A stretch of DNA of 64,000 nucleotides from Streptomyces sp. NBC_00878 (GTDB lineage Bacteria > Actinomycetota > Actinomycetes > Streptomycetales > Streptomycetaceae): contig NZ_JAPEOK010000001.1 of the NCBI RefSeq assembly GCF_026341515.1, positions 10,106,001 to 10,170,000 of the forward strand. Reading direction: 5' to 3'. Shown one piece after another: positions 14,964 through 24,373 of the stretch. Within the stretch, counting starts at the first letter, position 1, and every line of letters begins with the position of its first letter. Made by a program: the position numbers and the translations under genes. Below the pieces are notes generated by a model that saw only the letters and a program-made list of their open reading frames with translations, made no database searches and was not told the DNA's origin.

Positions 14964-15142
14964 CAGTGGCTGGTTCGCATCCATCGAAAACGGTGGAGCT
15001 CACACCCATTCGGCCAGGAACGGCTGACCGCCAAGAGCGGTCCAGGCCGCGTCAGGACCTGGTTCCCCCACTACCTCCGAGGCCCTTCAGGGCGGCTTGA
15101 TGCCCGCCGCCGCCCGGTCATCCACTCACCAGCGGAGTACCC

Positions 15143-16672
15143 ATGCGAAGAATCGCGCTGACGGCCGTATCGGCTGTCCTGATGTTGTCCGTGGCCGCGT
15201 GCGGCTCGGGCTCAGGTTCCGGTTCGGGTAACGCGGCCACCGGCGGCACGCTCACCCTGGCGCCCGTGATCGCGGCGCAGCCATGGGATCTGGCCGACGC
15301 CGGTCTCGGCAACAACGCGCAGTACTACCAGCCCGTCTACGACCCGCTGCTGCGGTTGTCCCCGACGGCCGAGGTCAAGCCCAACCTGGCGACCAAGTGG
15401 TCGTACGACGCGGCCCGCACGGTACTCACGCTGACCTTGCGCAGCGGCGTCAAGTTCACCGACGGCACCGCCCTGGACGCGGCGGCGGTCAAGGCCAATC
15501 TGCTGCACACCAAGGGAGGCAGCAGCGAGGCGGCGGGCCAGCTCACGAGCATCAGCGGCGTCGACGTGGTCAACGCCACCACGGTCGCGATCAAGCTCTC
15601 GGCCCCCGACCCCTCGCTGGTGCCGAACCTCGGAAACGTGGCCGGAATGATGGCCAGCCCCAAGGCCATCACCGCGGGGACCCTCAAGACGGCCCCGGTG
15701 GGCTCCGGCCCGTACGCCATGGACAAGTCCGCCACCACGGCGGGCAGCACGTACACCTTCGTACGCAATCCGGATTACTGGAACAAGGCCGCCTTCCCCT
15801 TCGACAAGATCGTCCTCAAGCCGCTGACCGACCCGACCGCCGTGCTCAACGCGCTGCGCTCGGGACAGATCAACGGTGCGCTGCTGGCCAGCGCCAAGAA
15901 CGTCGCGCCGGCCAGGAGCAGCGGGCTGAACGTCACCAAGTACACCTCCGGTGACGTCGAGGGCGTGTACATCTGGGACCGCGAAGGAAAGATCGTCAAG
16001 GCGCTCGGCGACGTCCGGGTCCGCCAGGCCCTGAACTACGCCTTCGACCGTTCCACGATCGTCAAGACGGCGAAGCAGGGACTCGGCAAGGCGACGACCC
16101 AGATCTTCAACCCGGCGGGCTCCGCCTTCGACAGCTCGCTGGACTCCAAGTACCCCTACGACCCGACGAAGGCCAAGCAACTGCTGGCCGAGGCGGGCTA
16201 TCCGCAAGGCTTCTCGGTCACCGTCCCGGATGTCTCGTCCGTCTTCCCGGACCAACAGGCGGCCATGGTCCAGCAGTTGGAGGACATCGGGATCAAGGTC
16301 AAGGTCGACAAGATCCCGCCCACCCAGCTCATCAGCGCCCTCCTCGCGGGCAAGTACCCCCTGTCCTACATGACCCTGGCCTCCTTCCGACCCTGGGACA
16401 CCATCCAGATCGAGGTGGCCAAGAGCGCTCTGTGGAATCCGCTGCACAGCGAGGACCCCAAGGTCACCGACCTCATCACCAAGGCCCAGTCGGCGACCGG
16501 AGCCACCCAGGACGCACTGTTCAAGGAGCTCAACACCTACCTCGTCGACCAGGCGTGGAACGCGCCCTGGGACTCCGTGGAGAGCAACTACGCGACGACC
16601 AAGGGCGTCACCTTCACGCCGCAGGCGTTCGCCGCCGTACCGCCGATCTACAACTTCAAGCCCGCTGGCTGA
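15143..16672 (+). CDS. Opp/Dpp-type ABC transporter substrate-binding lipoprotein
   Basis: 509 residues with lipoprotein signal ending 'LSVAACGSGSGSGSG' (acylated Cys followed by a Gly-Ser linker). The mature protein is an SBP_bac_5 cluster-C binder: 'YQPVYDPLLRLSPTAEVKPNLATKWSYD', 'LTLRSGVKFTDGTALDAAAVKANL', 'VGSGPYAMDKS', 'DVRVRQALNYAFDRSTIV'. Such proteins bind peptides, nickel or oligosaccharides. Linkage to three glycosidases and a LacI regulator points to an oligosaccharide here (inference). The ATG follows GCGGAG. Confidence 0.9.
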   Translation: MRRIALTAVSAVLMLSVAACGSGSGSGSGNAATGGTLTLAPVIAAQPWDLADAGLGNNAQYYQPVYDPLLRLSPTAEVKPNLATKWSYDAARTVLTLTLRSGVKFTDGTALDAAAVKANLLHTKGGSSEAAGQLTSISGVDVVNATTVAIKLSAPDPSLVPNLGNVAGMMASPKAITAGTLKTAPVGSGPYAMDKSATTAGSTYTFVRNPDYWNKAAFPFDKIVLKPLTDPTAVLNALRSGQINGALLASAKNVAPARSSGLNVTKYTSGDVEGVYIWDREGKIVKALGDVRVRQALNYAFDRSTIVKTAKQGLGKATTQIFNPAGSAFDSSLDSKYPYDPTKAKQLLAEAGYPQGFSVTVPDVSSVFPDQQAAMVQQLEDIGIKVKVDKIPPTQLISALLAGKYPLSYMTLASFRPWDTIQIEVAKSALWNPLHSEDPKVTDLITKAQSATGATQDALFKELNTYLVDQAWNAPWDSVESNYATTKGVTFTPQAFAAVPPIYNFKPAG

Positions 16673-16774
16673 CCCGGGCGACGGGCCGGGCGGGAGTGGT
16701 GGCACCCAGTGGTGGCAGCGCTCCCGCCCGGCCTCCGACGAACACGGTCAGGGAGAGGCAAGGTGGAGAGACAG

Positions 16775-17716
16775 ATGATCGTTTTCTTGGTCCGGCGCAT
16801 CGCCGCCGGGCTGGTCCTGGTCCTGGTGATCGCGACCACGACCTTCGCACTGATGGGCCTCACCGGCTCCGATCCGGTGCGCCAGATCGTGGGGCAGACC
16901 GCCACCCAGCAGCAGGTGGCGGCCAAGTCCGCCGAACTCGGACTCGACCAGCCCATGGTGGTCCGCTACGGGCACTGGCTCGCGGACGCGGTCCACGGCG
17001 ACCTCGGCATCTCGTGGTTCAGCAGTGAGTCCGTGACCACCTCACTCGCCAACAAACTGCCGGTCACACTGTCGATCGTGCTGGCGGCGCTGCTGCTGTC
17101 GGCGGTACTGAGCACGGTGCTGGGAGTGGCCGCCGCGGTCCGCCGGGGTGTGCTGGACCAGTTGGTGCAGTTCCTCGCGGTCCTCGGGTTCGCCGTGCCC
17201 AGCTTCCTGGTCGCCCTGGTGTTCGCCGTGGTGATCGGCGTCCACCTTGGCTGGCTGCCCGCGACCGGCTACGTTCCGCTGGCGGACTCGGCCGGTGGCT
17301 GGCTGAAGTCGATCACCCTCCCGGCGTTGTCGCTCGCCGTCGGAGCGATCGCCGCCACCGCGCAGCAGGTGCGCGGCTCCATGGTCGACGTACTGCGCGC
17401 GGACTACATACGTACCCTCCGCAGCCGTGGCATCAGCGAGCGGAGCCTGCTGTTCCGGCATGCGCTGCGCAATGCGGCCCCGGCTGCTCTGACCGTGCTG
17501 GCCCTGCAGTTCATCGGCCTGGTCGGCGGCGCGGTGGTCGTCGAGAAGGTCTTCGGCCTCAACGGGATCGGCAGCCAGGCGACCAGCGCCGGATCCCAGG
17601 GCGACACCCCGGTGGTCATGGGCGTCGTCGTGGTCATGGTCGCCATCGTCGTGGTGGTCAACATCCTGATGGACCTCGCGTACGGCTGGCTCAACCCGAA
17701 GGTGCGTGTCGGATGA
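16775..17716 (+). CDS. Opp/Dpp-type ABC transporter permease (DppB-like)
   Basis: About 313 residues with six predicted membrane segments. 'VFLVRRIAAGLVLVLVIATTTFALMGLTGSDPV' is the typical first helix, and the EAA-like loop near 'RADYIRTLRSRGISERSLLFRHALRNAAPAALT' contacts the ATPases. I chose the ATG at 16775 (GGTGGAG upstream); a GTG at 16763 with GGGAGAGG is nearly as good. The end overlaps the next gene (ATGA). Confidence 0.9.
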   Translation: MIVFLVRRIAAGLVLVLVIATTTFALMGLTGSDPVRQIVGQTATQQQVAAKSAELGLDQPMVVRYGHWLADAVHGDLGISWFSSESVTTSLANKLPVTLSIVLAALLLSAVLSTVLGVAAAVRRGVLDQLVQFLAVLGFAVPSFLVALVFAVVIGVHLGWLPATGYVPLADSAGGWLKSITLPALSLAVGAIAATAQQVRGSMVDVLRADYIRTLRSRGISERSLLFRHALRNAAPAALTVLALQFIGLVGGAVVVEKVFGLNGIGSQATSAGSQGDTPVVMGVVVVMVAIVVVVNILMDLAYGWLNPKVRVG

Positions 17717-19584
17717 CGCTGCCTCAGTCCGAAGAAACGGCGGTGTCAGCGGCCGTCGCCGCCAGAGGCCGCTCGGGACTCCTGCGTCGGCTCCTGCGCA
17801 GCCCGGTGGCCGTGACCTGTCTGGTGCTCCTCGCTCTCATCTCGCTGGCCGGCCTGTTCGCCCCGCTCCTGACCAGTCAGGACCCGGCCCACACCTCGCT
17901 CACCGACAGCCTGGCCCCGATGAGCGGCACACACCCCCTGGGCGGTGACGGTGTCGGCCGTGACGTCCTGGCCCGACTGCTCTACGGCGGTCGTACGAGC
18001 CTGCTGGGAGCCCTGCTCGCGGTGGCCGTCGCCCTGGTGATCGGTGTTCCCGCCGGCCTGGTGGCCGGGTACTACCGCAAGTGGTTCGACGCCGTGAGCA
18101 GTTGGCTGGCCAACCTGCTGATGGCCGTACCGGCGATCATCGTGCTGCTGGTCGTGATGTCCGCGGTGGGCCAGAACACGTACGTCGCCATGGCGGTCTT
18201 CGGCGTGCTGATGTCGCCGGGAGTCTTCCGGCTGATCCGCGCCTCGGTGATCTCCGTACGCGAGGAGCTGTACGTGGACGCGGCCCGGGTGTCCGGTCTG
18301 GCGGATCCCCGGATCATCCGCCGGCACATCCTGCCCGTCGTGCAGGCGCCGACCATCATCCAGGCCGCCCAGATGCTCGGTCTCGGCATCGTCATCCAGT
18401 CCGGGCTCGAGTTCCTCGGCCTGGGCTCGGCGACCCAGGCGAGCTGGGGCTCCATGCTCAACGACGCCTTCGCCAACATCTACACCAAGCCGGTCCTGCT
18501 GGTCTGGCCCGGAGTGGCGCTCGCGGTGACCGTCGCCGTGTTCGGCCTGCTGGGCAATGCTCTGCGGGACGCGCTGGACGCGAGCGCGGCGAGTGGGCGG
18601 AAGCCGCGCGGCGCAGCCGCCGCCGGCAAGCAGGCCGTGGCGAGGAAGGCGCAGTCCGTGGCCTCCGCGTCGTCCGGCACGAGCGGAACGTCCGAGGCGG
18701 GGGAGGCGGACGACACCCTGCTCGTCCTCGAAGACCTGAAGGTCTCCTATCCGACGGCCGAGGGCGAGAAGACCGTTGTCGACGGCGTCTCCCTGACGGT
18801 GCGTCGGGGCGAAGTCCTCGGACTCGTGGGGGAGTCGGGCTCCGGCAAGAGCCAGACCGCCTTCGCCGTCCTCGGTCTGCTGCCCCGGGAGGCCCGGGTC
18901 TCCCGCGGCCGACTGGTGTTCGACGGCAAGGAGTTGGGAGGTCTCGGCCGCGCGGAGATGAACCGGTACCGCGGTCGCCGGATCGCCTACGTGCCGCAGG
19001 AGCCGATGTCCAACCTCGACCCCTCCTTCCGTATCGGCGCCCAGCTGGTCGAGCCGGTTCGCCGGCACCTCGGGTTGTCGGCGGCCGAGGCGAAGGCGAA
19101 GACCCTCGCTCTGCTGGAGCGGGTCGGTATCGCCGACCCGGAGCGGGTCTTCACCTCCTATCCGCACCAGATCTCCGGCGGTATGGCGCAGCGTGTCCTC
19201 ATCGCCGGCGCGGTGTCCTGCGAGCCGGACCTGCTGATCGCCGACGAGCCGACCACGGCGCTCGACGTGACCGTGCAGGCCGAGGTGCTCGACCTGGTGC
19301 GGTCACTTCAGCGCGAGCGGAACATGGGCGTGATCCTGGTGACCCACGACTTCGGTGTGGTGGCCGACATCTGCGACCGCGTGACGGTGCTGCAGACCGG
19401 CAGGGTGGTGGAGTCCGCACCCGTACGGCAGTTGTTCGCCGATCCGCGGCACCCGTACACCCGCATGCTCCTGGCGTCCACGTTGGAGGACGCCGAGCCG
19501 AGGTCCGCGCTGAGTCCGAGTCGCACCGCGCCGGCGAGCGTCGCGGCCGTCACGAACACCGCACGTCAGGAGGGTCCGGCATGA
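17713..19584 (+). CDS. fused ABC permease (DppC-like) and ATP-binding protein (DppD-like)
   Basis: 623 residues. Residues 1 to about 290 form a DppC-like permease ('[28 protein letters not shown]', '[24 protein letters not shown]'). A low-complexity Ala/Ser/Gly linker near residues 295-335 leads into an ATPase with Walker A 'GESGSGKSQ', Q-loop 'YVPQEPMSN', signature 'ISGGMAQR' and Walker B '[12 protein letters not shown]'. The ATPase ends with the oligopeptide C-terminal extension ('[13 protein letters not shown]'). Permease-ATPase fusions of this type are known in actinobacterial Dpp systems. ATGA overlaps occur at both ends. Confidence 0.92.
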   Translation: MTLPQSEETAVSAAVAARGRSGLLRRLLRSPVAVTCLVLLALISLAGLFAPLLTSQDPAHTSLTDSLAPMSGTHPLGGDGVGRDVLARLLYGGRTSLLGALLAVAVALVIGVPAGLVAGYYRKWFDAVSSWLANLLMAVPAIIVLLVVMSAVGQNTYVAMAVFGVLMSPGVFRLIRASVISVREELYVDAARVSGLADPRIIRRHILPVVQAPTIIQAAQMLGLGIVIQSGLEFLGLGSATQASWGSMLNDAFANIYTKPVLLVWPGVALAVTVAVFGLLGNALRDALDASAASGRKPRGAAAAGKQAVARKAQSVASASSGTSGTSEAGEADDTLLVLEDLKVSYPTAEGEKTVVDGVSLTVRRGEVLGLVGESGSGKSQTAFAVLGLLPREARVSRGRLVFDGKELGGLGRAEMNRYRGRRIAYVPQEPMSNLDPSFRIGAQLVEPVRRHLGLSAAEAKAKTLALLERVGIADPERVFTSYPHQISGGMAQRVLIAGAVSCEPDLLIADEPTTALDVTVQAEVLDLVRSLQRERNMGVILVTHDFGVVADICDRVTVLQTGRVVESAPVRQLFADPRHPYTRMLLASTLEDAEPRSALSPSRTAPASVAAVTNTARQEGPA

Positions 19585-20567
19585 CCGGGACACTGGAAAG
19601 GGAGCTCCCGGCGGAGCTCCCGGCGGAACCCCTGCTGGTCGCCGACGACGTGGTCGTGGAGTACCCGTCGAAGGGCTGGCGCAAGCCGCCGTTCCGGGTG
19701 CTGAAGGGAGTGTCGATCACCATCGGCGCGGGGGAGACCCTGGGGCTGGTCGGTGAGTCGGGATCGGGCAAGACCACCCTGGGCCGGGCCGTCCTCGGCC
19801 TGGCTCCGGTCGCCTCCGGAGCCGTCCGGTACCGCGGCAAGGTCATCTCGGGCCTGGGCCGAAAGGAACGCCGGGCGCTCAGCGACGACATCCAGGTGGT
19901 GTTCCAGGACCCGTACACCTCGCTCAATCCGGCGATGACGGTGACCGACATCCTCAGCGAGCCGCTGAGAGTCGCGGGAACCTCCCGGACCGAAGCCGAG
20001 AGGCGGGTGCGGGATCTGCTCGACCAGGTCCGGCTGCCCGCCGACGCGGGGGAGCGGCTGCCAAGGGAGTTCTCCGGCGGTCAGCGCCAACGCATCGCCA
20101 TCGCGCGGGCGTTGTCCCGGGACCCACGGGTCATCGTCTGCGACGAACCGGTCAGCGCACTGGACCTGTCGACCCAGGCCCGGGTACTGGACCTGTTCGT
20201 CGAGATCCAGGAACGCACCGGCGTCGCCTATCTCTTCGTCACCCACGACCTGTCCGTGGTTCGGCACATCAGCCACCGGGTGGCGGTCATGTGTGAGGGG
20301 GAGATCGTCGAGACCGGGGACGCGGCGAGGATCACCACGACACCCGAACACCCCTACACACAGCGGCTGTTGCTCGCCGCGCCCGTGCCGGACCCCGGGC
20401 GGCAGGCCGAGCGCCGGGCCGAGCGGCAACGTCTGGCGGCGGCCATGGCGGCCGATGCCTCCGCAGGCGTTTCCGCAGCCGTTTCGGCGAACGCCTCCAC
20501 AAAGGACTCCACGAACGCCTCCACGAACGCCTCCACCATCGCCTCCACGTCGGGAGACCGAGCATGA
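19581..20567 (+). CDS. Opp/Dpp-type ABC transporter ATP-binding protein (DppF-like)
   Basis: 328 residues, with Walker A 'GESGSGKTT', Q-loop 'VFQDPYTSLNP', signature 'FSGGQRQR', Walker B 'VIVCDEPVSALD' and the oligopeptide C-terminal 'PEHPYTQRLLLA'. It pairs with the ATPase half of the fused upstream protein to power import. The N terminus has a 12-bp duplication (ELPAELPAE), and the last 40 residues are an Ala/Ser/Thr/Asn tail from short tandem repeats ('TNASTNAST'), probably unstructured. It overlaps both neighbours (ATGA). Confidence 0.92.
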   Translation: MTGTLERELPAELPAEPLLVADDVVVEYPSKGWRKPPFRVLKGVSITIGAGETLGLVGESGSGKTTLGRAVLGLAPVASGAVRYRGKVISGLGRKERRALSDDIQVVFQDPYTSLNPAMTVTDILSEPLRVAGTSRTEAERRVRDLLDQVRLPADAGERLPREFSGGQRQRIAIARALSRDPRVIVCDEPVSALDLSTQARVLDLFVEIQERTGVAYLFVTHDLSVVRHISHRVAVMCEGEIVETGDAARITTTPEHPYTQRLLLAAPVPDPGRQAERRAERQRLAAAMAADASAGVSAAVSANASTKDSTNASTNASTIASTSGDRA

Positions 20568-22135
20568 CCCTGCCCAACCCCATTGTCCCCGGCTTCCACC
20601 CGGACCCCAGCATCACCCGCGTCGGCGACGACTACTACCTCGCCTGTTCGAGCTTCGAGTACCTCCCCGGCCTGCCGGTGTTCCACAGCCGCGACCTGGT
20701 GCACTGGGAGCAGATCGGCAATGTGGTGACCCGCCCGGGGCAGCTCGCGGTGGAGAAGGTCCCCACGCTCGGCGGTGCCTGGGCGCCGACCATCCGGTTC
20801 CACGACGGCCGCTTCTGGCTGGTCGTCACCGACGCGATGGGGCGCGGCAGCCTGATCTTCACCGCCGACCGGGCCGAGGGGCCCTGGTCCGACGGCGTCG
20901 TCATGCAGGGGGTGCCCGGTATCGACCCGGACCTCGCCTGGGACTCCGACGGCACGTGCTTCGTCACCTACTCGGGTCTGCAGCTCGATGGTGACCGCGC
21001 CGGCGAACATCTCGGCATCCAGCAGGTCCGTATGGACCTGGAGACCGGCCAAGCCCTCGAAGAACCCCGGTCGTTGTGGTCGGGCACGGGCCTGATGTTC
21101 CCCGAGGCACCGCATCTGTACGAGATCGACGGCACCTGGTACCTCCTGATCGCAGAGGGCGGCACCGAGCGCGGGCATGCCGTGAGCATCGCCCGTGGGG
21201 CCCGTCCGGACGGGCCGTTCGAGGGCTGCCCGGCCAATCCGGTGCTCAGCGCCCGCAGCACCGACCGCCCGGTCCAGAACACCGGCCACGCCGACCTGGT
21301 GCGCACCCCCGACGGCGGCTGGGCGCTGTTCCTGCTGGGTATGCGGCCGCGCGGCCTGACCAGGGCTTTCTCTCCCATGGGCCGGGAGACGTTCAGCACC
21401 GCGCTGGAGTGGGTCGATGGCTGGCCGGTGGTGCAGCCGGTCGAGCTGACCGCGCCCACCGGACCGGTCGTCCGCCACGACGACTTCAGCGGCACCGAAC
21501 TCGGCCTGCAATGGCTCTCGATACGTACGCCGGCCGCTGACTGGTCCTCGCTCACCGAGCGCCCGGGCCGCCTCGTCGTGCATGCCGACGGCTCCACCAT
21601 GGACGACCCGCTGCCACGTTTCGTCGGCCGCCGCCAGCAGCACGAGTCGGCCGTCTTCTCGGTCCGGGTGGACAGCACCGACGGGGTCGGCGGGCTGAGC
21701 CTGCGGATCGACGAACGCCACCACTACGACATCGAGGTGGGCGCCGGCATCGCCCGTGCCCGCGCCCGGGTGGGCGGGCTCTGCCAGACCTGGGAGCAGC
21801 CAATTCCCCCGGGACCGGTGACCGTACAGATCAAGACCGAGCCGGTCAGCGGCATGGGCCTCGACGCCCTCGGCCCGGACCTGGTCCGACTGTCCGTCGA
21901 TTCCGGCACCGGCACCGGCACCGGCACCGGCACCGACTCCGGCTCCGGCTCCGGCACCGGCTCCGGCTCCGGCTCCGGCACCGGCTCCGGCACCGGACCG
22001 GTCGAGCTCGCGGTGCTCGACGGCCGCTATGTCTCCGCCGAGACCTCCGCGTCCTTCACGGGCCGCGTCGTCGGCATGTACGCCGCCGAAGGGACCGTCG
22101 CCTTCGACCGGTTCGGCTACCGGGGCGAGGACTGA
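20564..22135 (+). CDS. glycoside hydrolase family 43 (beta-xylosidase / alpha-arabinofuranosidase type)
   Basis: 523 residues with no signal peptide, so it is intracellular and acts on imported oligosaccharides. The GH43 five-blade propeller shows the catalytic base in 'NPIVPGFHPDPS' (Asp14), the pKa-modulating Asp in 'GIDPDLAWD' and the acid in 'MFPEAPHLYE' (Glu181). A C-terminal beta-sandwich (about 300-523) is typical of two-domain beta-xylosidases. It is interrupted by a Gly-Thr/Gly-Ser repeat of about 32 residues. Coupled by ATGA to the transporter ATPase gene. Substrate is probably a xylo- or arabino-oligosaccharide, but GH43 specificity is not readable from motifs alone. Confidence 0.9.
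   Translation: MTLPNPIVPGFHPDPSITRVGDDYYLACSSFEYLPGLPVFHSRDLVHWEQIGNVVTRPGQLAVEKVPTLGGAWAPTIRFHDGRFWLVVTDAMGRGSLIFTADRAEGPWSDGVVMQGVPGIDPDLAWDSDGTCFVTYSGLQLDGDRAGEHLGIQQVRMDLETGQALEEPRSLWSGTGLMFPEAPHLYEIDGTWYLLIAEGGTERGHAVSIARGARPDGPFEGCPANPVLSARSTDRPVQNTGHADLVRTPDGGWALFLLGMRPRGLTRAFSPMGRETFSTALEWVDGWPVVQPVELTAPTGPVVRHDDFSGTELGLQWLSIRTPAADWSSLTERPGRLVVHADGSTMDDPLPRFVGRRQQHESAVFSVRVDSTDGVGGLSLRIDERHHYDIEVGAGIARARARVGGLCQTWEQPIPPGPVTVQIKTEPVSGMGLDALGPDLVRLSVDSGTGTGTGTGTDSGSGSGTGSGSGSGTGSGTGPVELAVLDGRYVSAETSASFTGRVVGMYAAEGTVAFDRFGYRGED
21902..21997 (+). repeat. in-frame GGCACC/GGCTCC microsatellite in the GH43 gene
   Basis: Sixteen consecutive hexamers made of a GGC or GAC codon paired with ACC or TCC encode a (Gly-Thr/Ser)n stretch. 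It lies in the C-terminal beta-sandwich domain between 'RLSVDSG' and 'PVELAVLDGRY', most likely in a loop. Copy number is expected to vary between strains. Confidence 0.9.
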
Positions 22136-22192
22136 CGCTTCATCCCGTCCGAGACACCCGACCGGCACCCGACAGAAAGTCACCAGGACCGC

Positions 22193-24373
22193 ATGGGCAC
22201 CTTCTTCCCGCGCATGCTCTTCGGAGCCGCCTACTACACCGAGTACCAGCCCTACGAGCGGCTCGCCCAGGACCTCGATCTGATGGCCGAGGCCGGGTTC
22301 AGCGTCATCCGGGTCGGCGAGTCGGTCTGGTCGACCTGGGAACCCCGCGAGGGCCACTTCGAACTCGACTGGCTGCAACCGGTGCTCGACGCCGCCCACG
22401 ACCGAGGCATCAAGGCGATCGTGGGCACCCCGACCTACGCCGTCCCGCCGTGGCTGCGCCGCAAGTACCCGGAGACGGCGGCCCGTTCCGGCACCGGGCA
22501 GCCCATCCCGTACGGCATGCGGCAGGACGCGGACTACTCGCACCCCGCCTTCCGGCATCTCGCCGAGCGGCTGGTCCGCAACATCGTGGGGCGCTACGCC
22601 GACCACCCGGCGGTCATCGGCTGGCAGGTCGACAACGAGCCCGGCCTGCGGATCTTCCACAACGACTCGGTGTTCCAGGGCTTCCTGGACCACCTCCGCG
22701 AACGCTACGGCGACGTCGAGACCCTCAACCGCCGCTGGGGGCTGACCTATTGGTCCCACCGGTTGCAGGACTGGGCGGACCTGTGGACCCCCGACGGCAA
22801 CACCACCCCGTCGTACGACCTCGCCTGGCGCCGCTACCAGTCCCGGCTGACCCAGGAGTACATCACCTGGCACGCCGACCTGGTCCGCGGCCTCGTACCG
22901 GAGCACCACTTCATCACCACCTGCGTCGCCCTCGGCCAACAGGGCCTCGACATCTCGGCGATCGGCAGACCCCTCGACGTCGCCGGGGCGAACATCTACT
23001 ACGCCACCCAGGAAGGACTGGCCCTGCCGGGTCCCGACGAGCCAGTCGACGGACTGCATCCGTTCTTCGTCCCCTGGTCCGGCCCCGCCTGGCTCTACCT
23101 CCAGAACGACATGGCGCGCGGCATCCGCCAGGAACCCTTCCTCGTCATGGAGACCAACGCCACCTCCATCGGTGGCTCCGCGGACAACTTCCCCCTCTAT
23201 AAGGGCCAGGCCCGCCAGGCCGTGTGGAGCATGGTCGCGCGCGGCGCCAGGATGATCGAGTACTGGCACTGGCACTCCCTGCACTACGGCGCCGAGACCT
23301 ACTGGGGCGGCATCCTCGGCCACAGCCTGGAGCCCGGCCGGACGTACCAGGAACTCTCCGAGATCGCCCGGGAGTTGCCGCAGGCCGGCCTGGCGATCGA
23401 CGGCCTGCGGCCCCGCAGCGACATCGCGATGCTGCTGTCCGCCGACAGCCGCTGGGCGATGGAGTTCATGGCGCCGCTCCGGGGGAACGCCCCTGCCTGG
23501 TTCGGCGACCCGCAGTCCTACGACCGCATCGTCGCCGCGTTCTACCGTGGGCTGTTCGACGCCGGGCTGTCTGTCGATGTCGTCTCCCCGGAGCAACTTC
23601 CCTCCAGCCCACAGGAGTTGGTCGACCGCTGGCCGGTGCTGGTCGTCCCGGCGCTGTACATCGCGGACGACGCGACACTCGATCTGCTGCGCCGGTACGC
23701 CGAAGCCGGCGGCCATCTCGTCCTCACTCCTCGCACCGGGTACGCCGACGAGGAGGCCGTCGCCCGGCACACGGTCATGCCCGGAGTGCTGCGCCCCGCC
23801 GCGGGCGCGTCCTACCAGGAGTTCACCAACGTGCTGACCCCGGTCACGATCACCGAGGGGGACGGGACGTCGAACGGCCCCGCCCTGCACGGGCACGCGA
23901 CCGCATGGGCCGACGGACTGATCCCGGACGGTGCCGCTGTCCTCGCCGGGTACGACCATCCGCACCTCGGCCAGTTCGCCGCCGCCACCACCCATGAGTA
24001 CGGGGGCGGCCGGGTGACGTACGTCGGCACCGTCCCGGACCGCGAGCTCTCGCACAGCCTTGCCGAGTGGGTCGCCGCGGTCTCGCTTCCGTCCGACGCC
24101 TGGCGCGAGGACCGGCCCGCGTCCGTCACCTGTACGTCGGCCGTCACCGCCGACGGCGCCGTCCTGCGCTTCGTCCACAACTGGGCCTGGGATCCGGTCG
24201 ATTACCGCCTGCCAGGGGAGGTCCGAGACCTGTTCACCGGTGCGCGCTTCGCTGCCGGAAGCGCGCTCGCGCTCGGGCCCTGGGACGTCCGGGTGCTCAT
24301 CGAGCGCACAGGCGATACCCCCGTGACGCCCCCTTCCCCCACCGACCCCACTTCTTCGAGGAGGACGCCATGA
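22193..24373 (+). CDS. glycoside hydrolase family 42 beta-galactosidase
   Basis: 726 residues, cytosolic. 'GAAYYTEYQPYERLAQDLDLMAEAGFSVIRVGESVWSTWEP' is the GH42 N terminus of the TIM barrel. The acid/base is Glu149 in 'QVDNEPG' and the nucleophile Glu320 in 'VMETNATS'. The trimerisation and C-terminal beta domains follow ('HSLAEWVAAVSLPSD', 'VRDLFTGARF'). It releases terminal beta-galactosyl (in some members alpha-arabinopyranosyl) residues. The start is 57 bases after the GH43 stop, and the end overlaps the GH3 start (ATGA). Confidence 0.92.
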   Translation: MGTFFPRMLFGAAYYTEYQPYERLAQDLDLMAEAGFSVIRVGESVWSTWEPREGHFELDWLQPVLDAAHDRGIKAIVGTPTYAVPPWLRRKYPETAARSGTGQPIPYGMRQDADYSHPAFRHLAERLVRNIVGRYADHPAVIGWQVDNEPGLRIFHNDSVFQGFLDHLRERYGDVETLNRRWGLTYWSHRLQDWADLWTPDGNTTPSYDLAWRRYQSRLTQEYITWHADLVRGLVPEHHFITTCVALGQQGLDISAIGRPLDVAGANIYYATQEGLALPGPDEPVDGLHPFFVPWSGPAWLYLQNDMARGIRQEPFLVMETNATSIGGSADNFPLYKGQARQAVWSMVARGARMIEYWHWHSLHYGAETYWGGILGHSLEPGRTYQELSEIARELPQAGLAIDGLRPRSDIAMLLSADSRWAMEFMAPLRGNAPAWFGDPQSYDRIVAAFYRGLFDAGLSVDVVSPEQLPSSPQELVDRWPVLVVPALYIADDATLDLLRRYAEAGGHLVLTPRTGYADEEAVARHTVMPGVLRPAAGASYQEFTNVLTPVTITEGDGTSNGPALHGHATAWADGLIPDGAAVLAGYDHPHLGQFAAATTHEYGGGRVTYVGTVPDRELSHSLAEWVAAVSLPSDAWREDRPASVTCTSAVTADGAVLRFVHNWAWDPVDYRLPGEVRDLFTGARFAAGSALALGPWDVRVLIERTGDTPVTPPSPTDPTSSRRTP

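Noticed and set aside
21902..21997. repeat array as a CRISPR
   Set aside because: The units are contiguous in-frame hexamers without spacers. No CRISPR array or cas gene was seen in the window.
20354..24178. 1274-codon open frame on the minus strand opposite the ABC-ATPase, GH43 and GH42 genes
   Set aside because: It is antisense to clear enzymes with intact catalytic motifs, is rich in Arg/Gly/Val/Asp typical of GC-biased reverse frames, and shows no domain.
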